Positions 62,121-64,000 of a stretch of DNA of 64,000 bases are shown here, piece after piece. Where the stretch lies: NCBI GenBank assembly GCA_020746875.1, contig JAGTJL010000007.1, positions 2,294,001-2,358,000 on the forward strand, written 5' to 3'. Within the stretch, counting starts at the first letter, position 1. Each line of letters begins with the position of its first letter. Origin of the DNA: Rhexocercosporidium sp. MPI-PUGE-AT-0058. Taxonomy: Eukaryota; Ascomycota; Leotiomycetes; Helotiales. The position numbers and the translations under genes were made by a program. Below the pieces are notes generated by a model. That model was not told where the DNA came from. It ran no database searches and was given only the letters and a program-made list of their open reading frames with translations.

Positions 62121-64000
62121 TAAATTATTTAAAATAATATATCTTTTAACCGCTAATATACTTATTAATAAGCTTACGAAGAATCTATTTCGTTAGAAAT
62201 TCGAGCTTTTTAAAATATTCTTAAATTTTAATAATCATCGATCTTAAGTTAAAGAGTTTTAAATATATTTATTAAAAGTATATTAAATAAATCTTTATAT
62301 AATCTTTTATTTATAAAACTTTTTTAATTAAATATTTTTAAGTATTTATGCTTTAAAAACGCCGAAAACAAACGCGAAATCCAGCCTAAGCTTAAGTAAA
62401 GTTTATTTAAATTTAACTTAAGTTTAAATAAAATCTATTTAAATCCGATCCGAGATTATAAATAATCTACCAAAAGCGCAAAATAATTTACTTTAGCTTA
62501 AATTAGCGAATAATTATTATTTTTAAGATCTTCGTAAACTTCTTTAAACTTTATATAAAATTATTAAATTCTATTAAAGATTTTATATTAATATTATTAT
62601 TATTAAAGTTATCCTTTTTATTACGCTTTAAACCCGGTTTTTAAGAGCGTATTAAAAGATTTAATTTTGTATTCTTATTAGAATTTTTATTATTTATTAA
62701 GTCATTTATTAAGGCTTTTAAAGTAGTTTTATATTTTTTAATATTTTATAAATTAAGTAATGAAATTCTCGATTAAGTATAATATAATTATTATACTTTT
62801 TTATTATTAACGTTTATAACTATAATTAATCTTTTATTATACTTAAATATATCTCTTGTAATAGACTCGCACTTATAACCGGAGATATAATTATAACATC
62901 GACATTTAATAGCGAGAGTATTAGCGAAATAATATCTACGATTATTACGGCTACGAATAGCAGCGCGAATATATAATAAATAAGGATTTGTAAACTTTTT
63001 TCTTAAATTTTAATTAATATAAATAAAATAAGTTATTAATAAATGGTAAGCTTATTAGTAAGCTTATTACTACATACTTTTTAGTTATAGAACCTATTTT
63101 TAAGTTTTTATAATATAATTATTAGTAATTAATTTAATAATAAAATTAAGAAATTAAATTAAAAAAGAACTTACTTAACGAGCTGCGACTTAATTATTAA
63201 TACGCGTAATTATTATTTTAAAAGCTTTAAGAAATATAATTAATAATTCAAGAGAATTTATAAAAAAAAAATAAAAAATAAAAAAGTAAAAGAAAGAAAA
63301 GAGTAAGTAAACACGCGAGTATAAAGTGCGTTAATATTAAAAGAAAATTTATAATAATACGAAGGCTAATATATATATATATTTAAGAATAATTATAATC
63401 GCGTTATTATAATATAAGACGCTTAAGTTAATAATAAACTGAATAGCCGGGAAGGCGGCGTATTACATAAGCTAATAAGAGCTTATAAATACGAATACGC
63501 TTTTTATTATATATTATAATTACTTTTATAATAATAAAATTCTTTAATTAACGCTTTGTAACTCGACAATTAAACGGAATAACACGAGATCTTAATTGCG
63601 GAACGAACTTTATTTTAGCTTTATTTTTGAAAACTGCGATCTATGTACTTTAAATACGATTATTAATATCTTATTTAATTAATTATATATAATTTAATTA
63701 TATATTTAGTTTTTTATTTATTTAATTATATATAATTTAATTACTTATTTGTATTCTTATTTATTATTAATATTAATTGCCTAGAAAAGTATTTATATCG
63801 ATATGCAAAATCTTTATATATTATATTTTAAAGCGCGTATTAATACTTTTTATTTATTATAATACCTTAGGAGTATTAACTTATTACTCGGCGCTATACT
63901 TTTACTAAGAACTAATATATATACTCGAGAAGCTTATATTACATCTCTCGATTAATTATGCGCCTTTAAATAACGAGGCTTATTTATATAACTGTAACGT
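62121..64000. mobile_element. RIP-degraded AT-rich DNA, probably interior of the LTR element at 61921
   Basis: Continuous AT-rich sequence to the right edge with no open frame of interest and no readable pol block. Direct words such as ataaaatctatttaaat near 62395-62450 repeat imperfectly. Only the class (dead transposon) is proposed. Confidence 0.4.

Noticed and set aside
61586..64000. Telomeric end at the right edge
   Set aside because: No TTAGGG or CCCTAA array is present; the sequence is RIP-type AT-rich transposon DNA.

Overview
The window looks like accessory, subtelomere-like sequence from a filamentous ascomycete (Pezizomycotina). Genes carry many short introns (about 40-75 bp) with GT/GC-AG ends. 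They sit as islands in AT-rich blocks of dead transposons whose C-to-T and G-to-A changes look like repeat-induced point mutation (RIP). No bacterial-type operons, tRNA or rRNA genes were seen.

Positions 1-16628 are the main gene island. A C-terminally membrane-anchored protein gene of an uncharacterised fungal family occurs twice on the + strand: a dead copy cut by the left edge (1-1466) and an intact copy (5800-7702). Each is followed tail-to-tail by a minus-strand STAND/NLR-type gene (NB-ARC-like NTPase plus TPRs): a relic tail at 1782-2030 and a full gene at 7939-11792. A third NLR (12947-16628) is divergent from the second across a 1.15-kb shared upstream region. The two complete NLRs are paralogues with many homologous exon boundaries, several exons of equal length, and the same C-terminal signature.

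Positions 16722-28627 are one nested transposon stack. An outer LTR element with perfect 5-bp target duplications contains a chromodomain Gypsy element in its body and a 1.78-kb LTR element inside its right LTR. The Gypsy element carries a roughly 363-bp TAA microsatellite. Positions 28633-45039 are a mosaic of small genes and relics. It holds three copies of an undescribed small-protein family (motif CPKxCxYG), two members of the CmcJ/NvfI (AsaB-like) oxygenase family (one dead, one with a damaged splice acceptor), a truncated cysteine-rich gene, a frameshifted unknown gene, a pogo/Fot1-type element and several LTR fragments.

Positions 45040-64000 are almost wholly RIP-degraded. They hold a minus-strand Gypsy fragment, a 12.5-kb Gypsy element with 282-bp LTRs and readable reverse transcriptase, RNase H and integrase, a hAT-type non-autonomous element with a perfect 8-bp target duplication, and the start of another LTR element. 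No promoter or riboswitch could be assigned firmly. Exon models are manual: frame closure and paralogue alignment support them, transcripts do not.
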